The position numbers were made by a program, and so were the translations under genes. A stretch of 64,000 nt of DNA from NCBI GenBank assembly GCA_012719125.1, contig JAAYAY010000378.1:115345-179344 (forward strand), read 5' to 3'. This document shows positions 25,040-34,044 of this stretch, piece by piece; position 1 is the stretch's first letter; the number at the start of each line of letters is the position of its first letter. The DNA is from Planctomycetaceae bacterium. GTDB taxonomy: Bacteria; Planctomycetota; Planctomycetia; Pirellulales; Thermoguttaceae. The notes under the pieces were generated by a model. The model worked only from the letters and a program-made list of their open reading frames with translations, did not search any database and had not been told where the DNA came from.

Positions 25040-25774
25040 TCAAGGCACGCCAGTGCGGTCAAACCCGAATGCCTGGAGAATTGCCGACCAGAGCAGCCAC
25101 GTAGCCAACGGCAGCACGGCGATTCCCAGGAACAGCCAGAGGCCCTGCCAACGGCTCGTCCGACTGGACCGGCTGAACTCTTCGAAGAAGAGCAACCGGG
25201 GTGCCGCCAGATACAGCCCATAGACCGGGAAGATGTACAGCCCGAAGCCAAGGGCCTGGACGACCGCCCCGGAGGCAAGCATCTTCGGCCCGGCAAATTG
25301 TTGCTCGACAAGCACGCCCCAGAGTCCTCCAACCACGAACGTCTGGAGGGCCGTGTAACGGTAGCGGCAAAAGAAGCAGAGGATCGTCGTTGCCACCCCG
25401 AAATAAAAGCCGAAGTAGTGGATGTAGTGCTGCACCGGAGGGCTGTGGTGGTCCACGATCACCCACGTCTCCTCGAACCAGAGAAACAGGCAGATCGCCG
25501 TGCCCATAAGCCATACCGACGCCGGGCTGGAAAGTACGCCACGAATTCGGTCACGTAACAGGACCGACCAAATCAAGGGATAGGCCACGAACAGTTCGGA
25601 GAGACCGGACTTCTCGCCGGTCAAGGACAACAGTGCGAGCAGCACATGGACAACGACAATGGCGAGCACGCCCCAGTAACGCCGACCGGGACGGAACATT
25701 TCTTCCGGGCGGCAAAATGCCCAGGCCAGGATCAGGATCGTCGGAAGTTTGAGGGCCAGGACAATGGCGAGCAT
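25040..25774 (-). CDS. Polytopic membrane protein of unknown function
   Basis: 244 residues from ATG 25774 (TTG 25789 possible). About seven hydrophobic helices, for example LAIVLALKLPTILILAWAF, YWGVLAIVVVHVLLALLSL and GLWLFLGIAVLPLATWLLW. It has an HHSPPVQHYIHYFGFYFG loop with several histidines. No known family recognised. Confidence 0.68.
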   Translation of the reverse strand: MLAIVLALKLPTILILAWAFCRPEEMFRPGRRYWGVLAIVVVHVLLALLSLTGEKSGLSELFVAYPLIWSVLLRDRIRGVLSSPASVWLMGTAICLFLWFEETWVIVDHHSPPVQHYIHYFGFYFGVATTILCFFCRYRYTALQTFVVGGLWGVLVEQQFAGPKMLASGAVVQALGFGLYIFPVYGLYLAAPRLLFFEEFSRSSRTSRWQGLWLFLGIAVLPLATWLLWSAILQAFGFDRTGVP

Positions 25775-25840
25775 CAAGACGCTCCTCAAAATGGCACTGG
25801 CGGGTCAGCGTGCATCCATGATGGCGTTTCCGTCGCCGGT

Positions 25841-26572
25841 CTACTTTGCTGCCCGCTTTTGCTGCAACAGCCAGTCGTACAATTCCGGGTTGGCGTAGCT
25901 CTCGGTCCACGAGTCGTGGCCCGCCTCCGGGTAAACGGTGAACTTGACAATGCCACCAGCTTGCTTCATGGCTTCGACCATCTTCTCTGACCGTTCGAGG
26001 GGCACCACGAAGTCCTTGGCTCCGTGGAATACCCAAGCCGGAATCGGCGTGAACAATTTGGCAATGATCGGCTCGCCACCGCCGCAGATCGGCACGACGG
26101 CGGCAAATCGCTTGGGCTGGTAGGCGGCCAGCGACCACGTGCCGAAACCGCCCATGCTCAAGCCGGTCACGTAGATGCGGTCTTGATCGACCTTTTGCTT
26201 CTCGACAATCTCGTCCAAGAGTGCCGCCAGTTCAACCGGTTCCCACCAATGATCGTTCGGACACTGGGGCGACACCACGATGAAGGGGAACTCCTTGCCC
26301 GCTTCGATCAGCTTCGGCGGCCCGTGCATTTTCACCAGATCGAGATTGTCTCCTCGTTCCCCAGCACCGTGCAGGAACAGGAGCAGCGGCCAGGATTCCT
26401 TCTGGTCGTAGTCCTTCGGCAGAGCCAGCAGGTACTTCATTTGGACCTTGATGGTGCGGTCCAGTTCACAGGGCTTCTGGCCGGTCGTCGGTTCTGCGGC
26501 CGAAGCCATGAACGGCACCAGGACAGCAGCACCGACCAACAGGATTGCGATCTTCAGCGTCAGTTTCTTCAT
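25841..26572 (-). CDS. Secreted alpha/beta-hydrolase (LpqC/PHB-depolymerase-like esterase)
   Basis: 243 residues from ATG 26572, with signal peptide IAILLVGAAVLVPFMASA. The oxyanion region is LLLFLHGAGERGDN, the nucleophile elbow is VTGLSMGGFGTW (S139), the acid is in FHGAKDFVVP (D187) and the histidine in YPEAGHDSW (H219). This is the phospholipase/carboxylesterase or feruloyl-esterase-like group often found beside plant or algal polysaccharide genes. Divergent from the SGNH-GH53 gene. Confidence 0.84.
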   Translation of the reverse strand: MKKLTLKIAILLVGAAVLVPFMASAAEPTTGQKPCELDRTIKVQMKYLLALPKDYDQKESWPLLLFLHGAGERGDNLDLVKMHGPPKLIEAGKEFPFIVVSPQCPNDHWWEPVELAALLDEIVEKQKVDQDRIYVTGLSMGGFGTWSLAAYQPKRFAAVVPICGGGEPIIAKLFTPIPAWVFHGAKDFVVPLERSEKMVEAMKQAGGIVKFTVYPEAGHDSWTESYANPELYDWLLQQKRAAK

Positions 26573-26725
26573 TGGGGGCACTCCATCAAAGCGTTCGGTT
26601 GATCACGGGGTAGGTTCCAGTTTGAGGCGGACGATTCAGTTCACGGCCTCCGTCCTACATTTCCAGCGACACGCCGACATTGTAAACTCGCTGCCAGCAG
26701 AACGACACAGTACAAGGAAACCACC

Positions 26726-28540
26726 GTGATCCAGATGACTCGACGCCGAATCCTGGGCTTGCTCGCCTCAGCCGTTCTCCTGATTGCCCAGGCCCCGGCT
26801 TTCGGCCAAGAGACGCACCCGGCACCGCTCAAAGTGCTGTTCATCGGCAACAGCTACACGTCGGTGAACGATCTGCCCGCCGTGGTCGCCGGACTGGCCG
26901 AAGCCGCTGGTGGACGGAAGATCGAAGTGGACCGGCACCTTGTAGGCGGCTGTACCTTGGAGAAGCATGTCAAGGACCAGAAAGCCATCGACAAGATCCG
27001 TGCGGAAAAATGGGACGTGGTGGTGTTGCAGGAGCAAAGCCTTCGTCCCGTCATCGACCGGCAGTCCATGCACGAGTTCTCCCGGCTCCTGGATGCCGAG
27101 GTCAAAAAGCAGGGGGCCAAGACCATTTTCTATTTGACCTGGGCTCGGCAGCACATCCCCGACATGCAGGAAGGGGCCGACCCTGCCAAGTCGCCCGAAT
27201 ACGCCAAGGTGATGTACGGGATCAGCGGCGTGTCCAAGACCACCGACTTGGAAACTTGGTGTCAGCAGCAGAAGGCCGGTTTGGTCGGTGGACTGAACGG
27301 AGCCTACCTGGACATTGCCAAGGAACTGGGGGCGGGTGTCGCACCTGTCGGGATCGCCTGGAAGATGGCATTGGCAACCGACCCGCCGTTTGTCTTGCAC
27401 AACCCGGACAAGAGCCACCCGAATCCCACCGGCACGTACTTGGCCGCCTGCGTGTTCTACGCCACGCTGCTGGATGCCAGTCCGGTGGGATTGCCCGGCA
27501 AGATCCAGCAAGGCGACAAGGTACTGGCCGACATCCCCGATGACCAGGCCAAGCGGCTCCAGGAGATCGCTTGGGGGGCGGTGAAGCCAGTCCCACGAAA
27601 AGCTGCCCCATCCCCGTTCATCCTCGGTGCGGACATCTCGTGGGTACAGGAGCAGGAGGATCAAGGGACACGATTCTCGGACCACGGCCAACAGAAGGAC
27701 ATCCTGACCATCCTCAAAGACAACGGGTTCAACTGGATTCGGCTTAGGGTTTTCGTGAATCCCCAGGCACCGAAGGGGTACTCCAACAAAGGATACTGCG
27801 ATCTTGACCACACGCTGAAAATGGCGAAGCGGGTGACCGCTGCGGGCATGGGATTCCTGCTCGACTTCCACTACAGCGACACCTGGGCTGATCCAGGGCA
27901 TCAGGTCAAGCCTGCGGCCTGGGCCGATCTGCACGGAGCCGAATTGGAGAAGGCCGTCCACGACCATACCCAAAGCATAATGGCAGCCTTGAAGCAGCAG
28001 GGAGCCGCCCCGGACATCGTGCAGATCGGCAACGAGATCAGTAACGGATTCTTGTGGCCGGACGGAAACGTCTGGAAGTCCGGGAAGTGGGATGTGTTCT
28101 GCGGCCTCATCAAGGCCGGGATTGCCGGGGCCAAGGAAGTCGATCCGGCAGTGAAGACCATGATCCACTTGGCCTGGGGCGGCCAGAACGCCCAGTCCAG
28201 ATCATTTCTGGACAAGGCCCTAGCCCAAGGAGTCGAATTCGACATTCTCGGCCAGTCGTACTATCCCAAGTGGCACGGGACGCTCGACGAACTGAAGGCC
28301 AATCTGATGGACTTGGCGGGCCGTTACAAGCAGGACATCATGGTCGTGGAGTATTCGGTGCCGAACATCCGGGAAATCAACGACATCGTGCATGGGTTGC
28401 CGGGCGAAAAGGGGCTCGGCACCTTTATCTGGGAGCCGACGAAGTGGGAAGGGCCAGCCTTGTTCGACGGCCAGGGGAACACCAAGCCGGAGATCGACGT
28501 GTACCCGAAAATGGTCGAGGACTACGGCCGGAAGCGATGA
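26726..28540 (+). CDS. SGNH hydrolase fused to GH53 endo-beta-1,4-galactanase
   Basis: 604 residues from GTG 26726, chosen because AAGGA stands 7 bases upstream; ATG 26735 is the alternative. Signal peptide: ILGLLASAVLLIAQAPAFG. Residues 35-285 are an SGNH-type esterase (VLFIGNSYTSVNDLPAVV, VVVLQEQSLRPV, a late HPNPTGTYLAAC with His). Residues 295-600 are GH53: FILGADISWVQEQEDQG, FNWIRLRVFVNPQAPKG, LDFHYSDTWADPGHQ, acid/base in IVQIGNEISNGFLWP and nucleophile in IMVVEYSVPN. It probably deacetylates and cuts arabinogalactan-type galactans. Both active sites look intact. Confidence 0.87.
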   Translation: MIQMTRRRILGLLASAVLLIAQAPAFGQETHPAPLKVLFIGNSYTSVNDLPAVVAGLAEAAGGRKIEVDRHLVGGCTLEKHVKDQKAIDKIRAEKWDVVVLQEQSLRPVIDRQSMHEFSRLLDAEVKKQGAKTIFYLTWARQHIPDMQEGADPAKSPEYAKVMYGISGVSKTTDLETWCQQQKAGLVGGLNGAYLDIAKELGAGVAPVGIAWKMALATDPPFVLHNPDKSHPNPTGTYLAACVFYATLLDASPVGLPGKIQQGDKVLADIPDDQAKRLQEIAWGAVKPVPRKAAPSPFILGADISWVQEQEDQGTRFSDHGQQKDILTILKDNGFNWIRLRVFVNPQAPKGYSNKGYCDLDHTLKMAKRVTAAGMGFLLDFHYSDTWADPGHQVKPAAWADLHGAELEKAVHDHTQSIMAALKQQGAAPDIVQIGNEISNGFLWPDGNVWKSGKWDVFCGLIKAGIAGAKEVDPAVKTMIHLAWGGQNAQSRSFLDKALAQGVEFDILGQSYYPKWHGTLDELKANLMDLAGRYKQDIMVVEYSVPNIREINDIVHGLPGEKGLGTFIWEPTKWEGPALFDGQGNTKPEIDVYPKMVEDYGRKR

Positions 28541-28628
28541 CGGTTCCCTGGATCTTGGACGTGGTGCGGTGGCTCAGACGTGAGGTCTGCCGATGACTCG
28601 TTACGAGAAAGCAAACGCTCCTCCCCTG

Positions 28629-28661
28629 ATTCTGCCGGACACGTTCCAAGGCAGGTAGAAT
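28629..28661. promoter_or_regulatory. 33-bp symmetric element, copy 2 (between convergent genes)
   Basis: ATTCTGCC at 28629-28636 and GGTAGAAT at 28654-28661, again with 21 bases between hexamers. CCGGACAC at 28635-28642 matches copy 1 exactly. Here it lies between the ends of two convergent genes, so it is not an obvious promoter for either. Confidence 0.5.
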
Positions 28662-28682
28662 GCCAATCCACCAGCAGCCCTC

Positions 28683-29570
28683 CTACCGAACCTGCCTTAC
28701 GGTCAGCGTGACGTTGTTCGGCTCGCCCTGCGTCAGCACCGTGCAAAGAAACTTGCCGGGCACCTCTCCCATGTGCGTCCGCTCACCATCCTGCAAGATG
28801 AACAGTGTGAGGTAATACTTCATGTCTTTTTTGAGTTGGGCCTTGGCCCCGATGACGAACTCCTTCTTGGTTTCCATGCCCTTCGTGTGCGAAAAGTCCT
28901 TGATCTCCAGCTTCTCGACCAGATCCGCCGCCTTGTCTGCAAGCAAGGGATGGATCTTGTACAGTCGAAGCTCGACCACCCGGTCCTCGAATGACGCCAA
29001 GTCCTTGGGCACGATCAGCGTGCCGGTCACCTTGGCTGTGTCTGGGGATTCCTTCTCGTCCCTTGCGTCAGGGCCAGCTGCGGCAGCCATCAGATCTTCC
29101 GCCTTGGAATTGTCGATCTTCTCCAACTTGACAATCGGGCGTACCGGGAATGAGGCACCTTCCTTCGTCACGTAATCGTGATGCCAGGACAAAAGCACGT
29201 AGTCCCCCTTCTTCAACGCATTGACCGTTTCCAGAATCTTGGGGTCGCCCTTCGGCTTCTTGTTGTAGTCACTCACCTGCACCAGAAAGGACTTCTGTTC
29301 CGGGTCGCCGTACTGCCCAGGCTTTTCGTACTTCAGGTACTTCTTGATGCCGAAGCTGGCGAACTCGCCGGAATCACCGCATTGCTTGGGGCAGAGCGAT
29401 GTCCTGCCCATGCACAGCCGGTAGTTCACGCCGTCGAAGACCGCCAGCGTTACATGGTTGGCCAGCAATTCCCGCTTCTCTTTGCGTTGTTCCGGTGCGT
29501 CTGCCCCCGCCGCTTGCAATGTGACCAATGCAATCACGAAGCCCGACATCAACAAGACGAGTCCTCTCAT
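28683..29570 (-). CDS. Secreted protein of unknown function
   Basis: 295 residues from ATG 29570 (GAACTGAAATG context). Signal peptide: GLVLLMSGFVIALVTLQAAGA. Segments include ANHVTLAVFDGVNYRLCMGR, TSLCPKQCGDSGEFASFGI, YVLLSWHHDYVTKEGASFPV and a repeated beta pattern (VTGTLIVPKDLASFEDRVVE). Cys pairs in LCPKQCGD may be disulfide bonded. I recognise no family. Confidence 0.68.
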   Translation of the reverse strand: MRGLVLLMSGFVIALVTLQAAGADAPEQRKEKRELLANHVTLAVFDGVNYRLCMGRTSLCPKQCGDSGEFASFGIKKYLKYEKPGQYGDPEQKSFLVQVSDYNKKPKGDPKILETVNALKKGDYVLLSWHHDYVTKEGASFPVRPIVKLEKIDNSKAEDLMAAAAGPDARDEKESPDTAKVTGTLIVPKDLASFEDRVVELRLYKIHPLLADKAADLVEKLEIKDFSHTKGMETKKEFVIGAKAQLKKDMKYYLTLFILQDGERTHMGEVPGKFLCTVLTQGEPNNVTLTVRQVR

Positions 29571-29634
29571 TTCAGTTCTCCTTTTCCGATGTTCTCGAAA
29601 CATGTCGTTCACCTTGCCCCGCAGAACGTCAGCC

Positions 29635-30474
29635 CTACTTCACCGGCAGCAACTCCACCTGCCGCTGTTTCCGTTCCGGCACCGGCTCGCCGACATTGAT
29701 GACCAACTGACCGTCCTGGGCCACGGCCTCGGCGTAGTCCGGGACTCCCTTTGGGTACACGGCGGTGGCAGACGGTTTCTCCACCGGCGTCCCGTTCACC
29801 CGCAGATTGCCAAACGTCACGGTGACCTTGGGGATGTCCTCCACCGGGATCTGCCGACCGTAGATTTCCACGAAGCTGGCGAGTTTCCTGCCAAGGACAA
29901 GATTCTCACCCGGAAACCGCAGTGCCCCGACGAATATGTTTTCGTCGTTCTCGTGCGAGTAGACGAAAGCACCGACCCAGGTGCAGGGCTTGCCATCGAC
30001 CACTTCCCGATCCATGCGGACGACCCGGTACGTGTACTTGCCCTTCTTCCACTCGTAGGGCCGTCGCACGCTCACGAAATCGCCTTCGTGGCCGGAGCTT
30101 TGCCAGAATCCGCCAGCCGAAGGCCGAATCGCATCGGGGCTCCGCTGGCCCCACATCGACATCAGGAAGCCGGGGCCAAGCTGTCGCAGGTTTTGGTTCC
30201 GCTTGGTGTAGCCATCGACCTGTGTCTGGATGCCGCCGTAGAAGTCGGTCCCGCTCAACTGGCCGATCCCAATCGGGGCGACGTACAGGTTTACGGTCGG
30301 CGGCACATCATCGCTGATCGTGGCGTCGATGCTGTAGCTTTCGAAGGCCGTGTCCTGGCCGATGGCCCACCAGATGTCGATCAAGTGCCACGGCGGCGGC
30401 TTCAGGCCGTTGTCGTCAGCGGCCAGGGTCAGGGTGGGGAGCAGAAGCGTCAAGCAAAACAAGCGGTGCAACAT
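29635..30474 (-). CDS. Secreted DUF3472-like protein
   Basis: 279 residues with signal peptide MLHRLFCLTLLLPTLTLA. GTDFYGGIQTQVDGYTKRNQ, GPGFLMSMWGQRSPDAIRPS, EGDFVSVRRPYEWKKGKYTY and WVGAFVYSHENDENIFVGAL resemble DUF3472 beta-sandwich proteins, which have a G-G-Q and W-x-x-G-x-x-Y-R pattern. TGGAGGA stands 7 bases before its ATG. The symmetric element at 30500 is a plausible promoter. Function unknown. Confidence 0.65.
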   Translation of the reverse strand: MLHRLFCLTLLLPTLTLAADDNGLKPPPWHLIDIWWAIGQDTAFESYSIDATISDDVPPTVNLYVAPIGIGQLSGTDFYGGIQTQVDGYTKRNQNLRQLGPGFLMSMWGQRSPDAIRPSAGGFWQSSGHEGDFVSVRRPYEWKKGKYTYRVVRMDREVVDGKPCTWVGAFVYSHENDENIFVGALRFPGENLVLGRKLASFVEIYGRQIPVEDIPKVTVTFGNLRVNGTPVEKPSATAVYPKGVPDYAEAVAQDGQLVINVGEPVPERKQRQVELLPVK

Positions 30475-30499
30475 GCGGAGTTCCTCCAGGTTTCCGCCG

Positions 30500-30532
30500 A
30501 TTCTACCAGCGACCTAGGACATCCGGTAGAAT
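30500..30532. promoter_or_regulatory. 33-bp symmetric element, copy 3 (putative divergent promoter)
   Basis: ATTCTACC at 30500-30507 and GGTAGAAT at 30525-30532 with 21 bases between hexamers. It sits between the divergent DUF3472-like and CIA30-like genes. On the minus strand TAGAAT precedes a well-placed ribosome site and ATG 30474. Confidence 0.6.
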
Positions 30533-30618
30533 GAGCGGGCTGCCCCCTCGTTTTCCCAGCCTTCCGTCTGGGACAAACGGCCACGGCACCCATCACCGCT
30601 CACAAGAAAGGGCCATCG

Positions 30619-31206
30619 ATGAGCTTCACCCAAACCAAACTGCTGGCGTTCGTACTGATCGTCGGTACTGCCGGGACGCTGGCAGCCGAGGAGAAGAAAA
30701 TGTTGTTCGCCTTCGATACCCCTGACGCCGCCAAGGAATGGGTGGCGGTCAATGACGGCGTAATGGGCGGCGTCTCCGATGGCCGTTTCAAGGTTACTGA
30801 CGCCAAGACGATGGAGTTCTTCGGCACGCTGTCGCTGGAGAACAACGGTGGCTTTGCGTCGGTGCGGTCGAAGCCGAAGGCCCTCGGCCTGACCAACGAC
30901 GACTCGATTGTGGTGCGTGTCCGTGGCGACGGTCGGGAATACACGTTGAACCTGTACGTGCCGACGCAGCGAATTGCCTTCTCGTACCGTGCCACGATCA
31001 AGACAAAGGCAGGCGAGTGGGTCGAGGTGTCGCTTCCCCTCCGGGACTTTTACGCCACGTCGTTCGGCAACAAGGTGCCGGATGCCGGTCTCGTCGATGC
31101 CGGAAAAGTGAACGCACTGGGATTCCTGCTCAGCGACAAGAAGGCGGGACCGTTCAAGTTGGCGGTCGAGTGGATCAAGGCCGTTGGTACGGCCGAGAAG
31201 AAATAG
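30619..31206 (+). CDS. CIA30-family protein
   Basis: 195 residues with signal peptide LLAFVLIVGTAGTLAAEE. The CIA30 (complex I intermediate-associated protein 30) hallmark is clear: WVAVNDGVMGGVSDGRFKV, FFGTLSLENNGGFASVRS, VRVRGDGREYTLNLY and FKLAVEWIKAV. Bacterial members are beta-sandwich, possibly ligand-binding proteins of unsettled role. Export here argues against a complex I function. Confidence 0.88.
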   Translation: MSFTQTKLLAFVLIVGTAGTLAAEEKKMLFAFDTPDAAKEWVAVNDGVMGGVSDGRFKVTDAKTMEFFGTLSLENNGGFASVRSKPKALGLTNDDSIVVRVRGDGREYTLNLYVPTQRIAFSYRATIKTKAGEWVEVSLPLRDFYATSFGNKVPDAGLVDAGKVNALGFLLSDKKAGPFKLAVEWIKAVGTAEKK

Positions 31207-31230
31207 CCCCGATTCCCGGAGACTGGTCGA

Positions 31231-32451
31231 ATGAACCTCCGACGCCTGCTCGCTTTCACCACGGTTCTGTTGCTTCCGCCGCCGTTCGCCGTCCATGCAG
31301 CGGACCACGAATTCGACGGCAAGATCAGTCGGGGTGTCCTGGAAAACTACCTGTCCCGTTCGATCACCATGCTCGATCTGCTGACCGGACACGGGAACGT
31401 GGACGACAACATCCGAATGCTGAAGAACATCGGAGCGAAGTTCGCCGGAAGGACGATCTACCTGTGGGGCCAAGAAAGCCAATTGCTCACGAGGCTCGCA
31501 GCCGCCCGGCTGACCGCACCGAAGATCCATGCCGCTGATCCGCAGATGATCCTGCAAGCCTGCGTCTTCGAGATCGTGTCCGAGGACGTTGACAAGCTCC
31601 CGATTCCTGCCTGGGCATTCGAAGCGTTCGGCCAGTCGGTGGAGAAGCGGAACTTTCGTTACGAAAACATGCTTTACCCAGGCGGTCGTGGGCACAACCA
31701 CTGGCGGAAAGGTTCGTCCATCCCAGACATCAGCCAGCAGGAGACCAAGCTGTGGTTCTACTTTCTGGCAGCTTCCTACATCGACGTAGGCTGCGAAGCG
31801 ATTCACTTCGGACAGGCCGAGATCATGGACGGCAATGATCCCGATCATCGGCATTGGGGGGAGTTGCTTGGCAAGGTCCGTGAGTACGCTGCTCGCCATG
31901 CCCGGCGTCACTTGGTCTTGTGCGATGCCCATGTCCCCAGCGGTGGCCTGTTGCACGGCGACCGCCTCCTGCTCGACTTCCATTCCTTTCCGCTCAGGAT
32001 CGTGGAAGTGCCGGAACGGCCGCAGGAAGGTGTGCTGAAGGTGGGGGCCATGGACAGCATTTACGGACGAAGCAAGGGCGGCATTGCACCAAGTGGTTGG
32101 CGATGTGAGCACCTGCCATATCTGGTCGAACTTGACAACTGGGATGTCAGCAACCGGCCGGGGCAACCGAATGTCGGTGGCTGCTGGGTCTGGGGATACG
32201 ACGAGATATCGTGGTTCGCCCACCAGGACGAAGCGTATCGAAATCAGTGGCTCCAGTACGCCTGGAATTGGGTGCGGGAGCACGACCGAAACGGCTTCTT
32301 CCAGATGCCCGGCAGCCGAGTTCTCCACGCACCGGTGGGCAACCAGCACTGGTACTACGCCAACACCCGAAGCGATGCGGTGCCGCAAGGATTCGGCCAG
32401 GAAGAAACCATCAAGGCGATTTGGTCAGTCGAGCCGAGTCCGCCGCCATGA
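31231..32451 (+). CDS. Secreted protein, putative TIM-barrel glycosidase-like
   Basis: 406 residues with signal peptide LAFTTVLLLPPPFAVHAA. Blocks include YLSRSITMLDLLTGHGNVDD, YLWGQESQLLTRLAAARL, ILQACVFEIVSEDVDKLPIP, YIDVGCEAIHFGQAEIMDGN and CWVWGYDEISWFAHQDEAY. Repeating beta-strand/loop acids (FEI, GQAEIMD, YDEISW) resemble GH-type barrels, but I recognise no family. 24 bases after the CIA30 gene, so possibly co-transcribed. Confidence 0.62.
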   Translation: MNLRRLLAFTTVLLLPPPFAVHAADHEFDGKISRGVLENYLSRSITMLDLLTGHGNVDDNIRMLKNIGAKFAGRTIYLWGQESQLLTRLAAARLTAPKIHAADPQMILQACVFEIVSEDVDKLPIPAWAFEAFGQSVEKRNFRYENMLYPGGRGHNHWRKGSSIPDISQQETKLWFYFLAASYIDVGCEAIHFGQAEIMDGNDPDHRHWGELLGKVREYAARHARRHLVLCDAHVPSGGLLHGDRLLLDFHSFPLRIVEVPERPQEGVLKVGAMDSIYGRSKGGIAPSGWRCEHLPYLVELDNWDVSNRPGQPNVGGCWVWGYDEISWFAHQDEAYRNQWLQYAWNWVREHDRNGFFQMPGSRVLHAPVGNQHWYYANTRSDAVPQGFGQEETIKAIWSVEPSPPP

Positions 32452-32470
32452 CCCGCACGGAGGAAGGACC

Positions 32471-33178
32471 ATGCCCAAAGGAAAAGCAAAGCCGAAGACG
32501 CCGGTCGTCACCAAATTCAAGGTCGGCGACAAAGTGCGAGTCAAACACGGCATCCGAGACACCGACTACCCGGACATGCCACTTGGCGGCTGGGCCGGGA
32601 ACATCTCCGAAATCCACAAGGACGGCATGTACACCGTTCGCTGGAGCCGGGAGACACTGGCCGCCATCAACCCGGTCTTCAAGAAACGATGCGAACGGGA
32701 CGGCATGGTCCTGGAGGATTATTGGCTGGGCGACGACGACCTGGAGCCGGATGGCGGTGGTCCGCTCGACATCGAGCATCCAACGGAGATCAAGACGAAG
32801 CCGTTGTCGCCCAAGGACCAGGATGACCGGGTGAGGATGATTTTCGAGTTGACCAGCAACGATCCGTTGCCGGAAGTCAACGGCAAGACCCTGGAGACGT
32901 ACCACAAGTATCTGTCCAAGAATCTTGCCTTCCCCTTTGAGGCCGAGCGTACTTCGGAGACCGGGCCGTTCTCCAGCAGAACCACTCAGGTGAAGGTCAT
33001 CGGCCTGGGCGATCCCGATGAGGAACCGATGATCGACGACATGTACGGCATCCTCTGCGAGGCTCGGCACGTACGAAACGTGGTGGCGATGCCGTTGGGC
33101 GAGGTGGAAGTGATAAAGGGCAAGCCCAACCGGCAGTTGGTGGCTGACTACTGCTACTGGTTCTGGAATCACCGATGA
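32471..33178 (+). CDS. Stand-alone copy of the SH3-like module found in the pRiA4b-type protein
   Basis: 235 residues from ATG 32471. KFKVGDKVRVKHGIRDTDYP, DMPLGGWAGNISEIHKDGMY, NPVFKKRCERDGMV and PLSPKDQDDRVRMIFELTSN match the second half of the protein at 1953-3578, in the same order. Both also share KYLSKNLAFPFEAE/HLKGHLSYPFEAD and the late ILCEARH/IVCEARR segments. It lacks the pRiA4b domain and the zinc tail. Function unknown. Its stop overlaps the next start (ATGA). Confidence 0.72.
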   Translation: MPKGKAKPKTPVVTKFKVGDKVRVKHGIRDTDYPDMPLGGWAGNISEIHKDGMYTVRWSRETLAAINPVFKKRCERDGMVLEDYWLGDDDLEPDGGGPLDIEHPTEIKTKPLSPKDQDDRVRMIFELTSNDPLPEVNGKTLETYHKYLSKNLAFPFEAERTSETGPFSSRTTQVKVIGLGDPDEEPMIDDMYGILCEARHVRNVVAMPLGEVEVIKGKPNRQLVADYCYWFWNHR

Positions 33179-33492
33179 AACAGCACCGGGCGGAAAAGCG
33201 AGTCAAGATCATTCCGGCCATTCATGGGAAACTGACCGCCGAACGAAAGGTCTGCGAGCCAGACATCTACTGGATTCTCGAAAAGTGGCTGGATCGGCAC
33301 CCAGAGATCAGGAAACGGCGGAAGGACATCCGTGTCGTCAGTGGCCGTTGGACCACCGAAGATGGCCTGAAGACGGATGTCATCACGGTGTCAATTACCG
33401 CAGGGGACGACATCGCCGGTTACGATCCCGAACAGGACGCCGACATCTACGAATACTGGAAGGCCGAAGATCGGTACTGGACATCGGGGTGA
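33175..33492 (+). CDS. Hypothetical protein coupled to the SH3-like gene
   Basis: 105 residues starting inside the previous stop (ATGA overlap at 33175-33178), so translation is probably coupled. Basic N-terminus (KQHRAEKRVKIIPAIHGKL), middle DIYWILEKWLDRHPEIRKRR, and acidic end AGYDPEQDADIYEYW. No domain recognised. Confidence 0.65.
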   Translation: MKQHRAEKRVKIIPAIHGKLTAERKVCEPDIYWILEKWLDRHPEIRKRRKDIRVVSGRWTTEDGLKTDVITVSITAGDDIAGYDPEQDADIYEYWKAEDRYWTSG

Positions 33493-33557
33493 CGTTCGGT
33501 CGTCCTGGACCGGTTTGTGAATAAGTTTGGGGGTAGCGTGAAAACGGAGGCGTCTTG

Positions 33558-34040
33558 ATGTCCGAGCCAAGCTACCACCACACGCAGAAAGCTCCGTGGT
33601 TCCTGCTGCTATTTGCCCTTGCCGCCTTGTTCTTCACCGTCGCCTGGGTCACGAAGGCCGAACCGGTCGTACCCGCCATCTTGCTCGTGTCGGGCCTGCT
33701 GATGGCGATGCTGGGGTATTCGATGCAGCACTTGACCGTCAGCGACGAGGGCGACCGGCTGGCAATCAGTTTCGGCCCTTTGCCGCTGTTCCGAAGACGG
33801 ATTCGGTATGATGACATCACCGGCGTCCAAATCGGCCGCACGACGATCATGGATGGCTGGGGCATCCACTGGAGTCCGTGGGGCGGTTGGGTCTGGAGCC
33901 TTTCCGCTGGTAAGTCCGTGGTCATTCGGCGACGACGAGGCGTCATCAAGGTCGGCACGGACGACGCCGAGGGGCTGGCAGAATTCCTGACAAGCCGGAC
34001 TGGCGGCCAACCCCGGCCAGCAACCATTCACCGAGGTTAG
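33558..34040 (+). CDS. Membrane protein with PH-like cytoplasmic domain
   Basis: 160 residues from ATG 33558, with GGAGG upstream. Two hydrophobic helices (WFLLLFALAALFFTVAWVT, PAILLVSGLLMAMLGYSM) are followed by a beta-rich part: LTVSDEGDRLAISFGPLP, RRRIRYDDITGVQIGRTT and GKSVVIRRRRGVIKVGTDD. The helix pair plus bacterial-PH-like strand pattern is common in small envelope proteins. Function unknown. Confidence 0.65.
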   Translation: MSEPSYHHTQKAPWFLLLFALAALFFTVAWVTKAEPVVPAILLVSGLLMAMLGYSMQHLTVSDEGDRLAISFGPLPLFRRRIRYDDITGVQIGRTTIMDGWGIHWSPWGGWVWSLSAGKSVVIRRRRGVIKVGTDDAEGLAEFLTSRTGGQPRPATIHRG

Positions 34041-34044
34041 CCCG

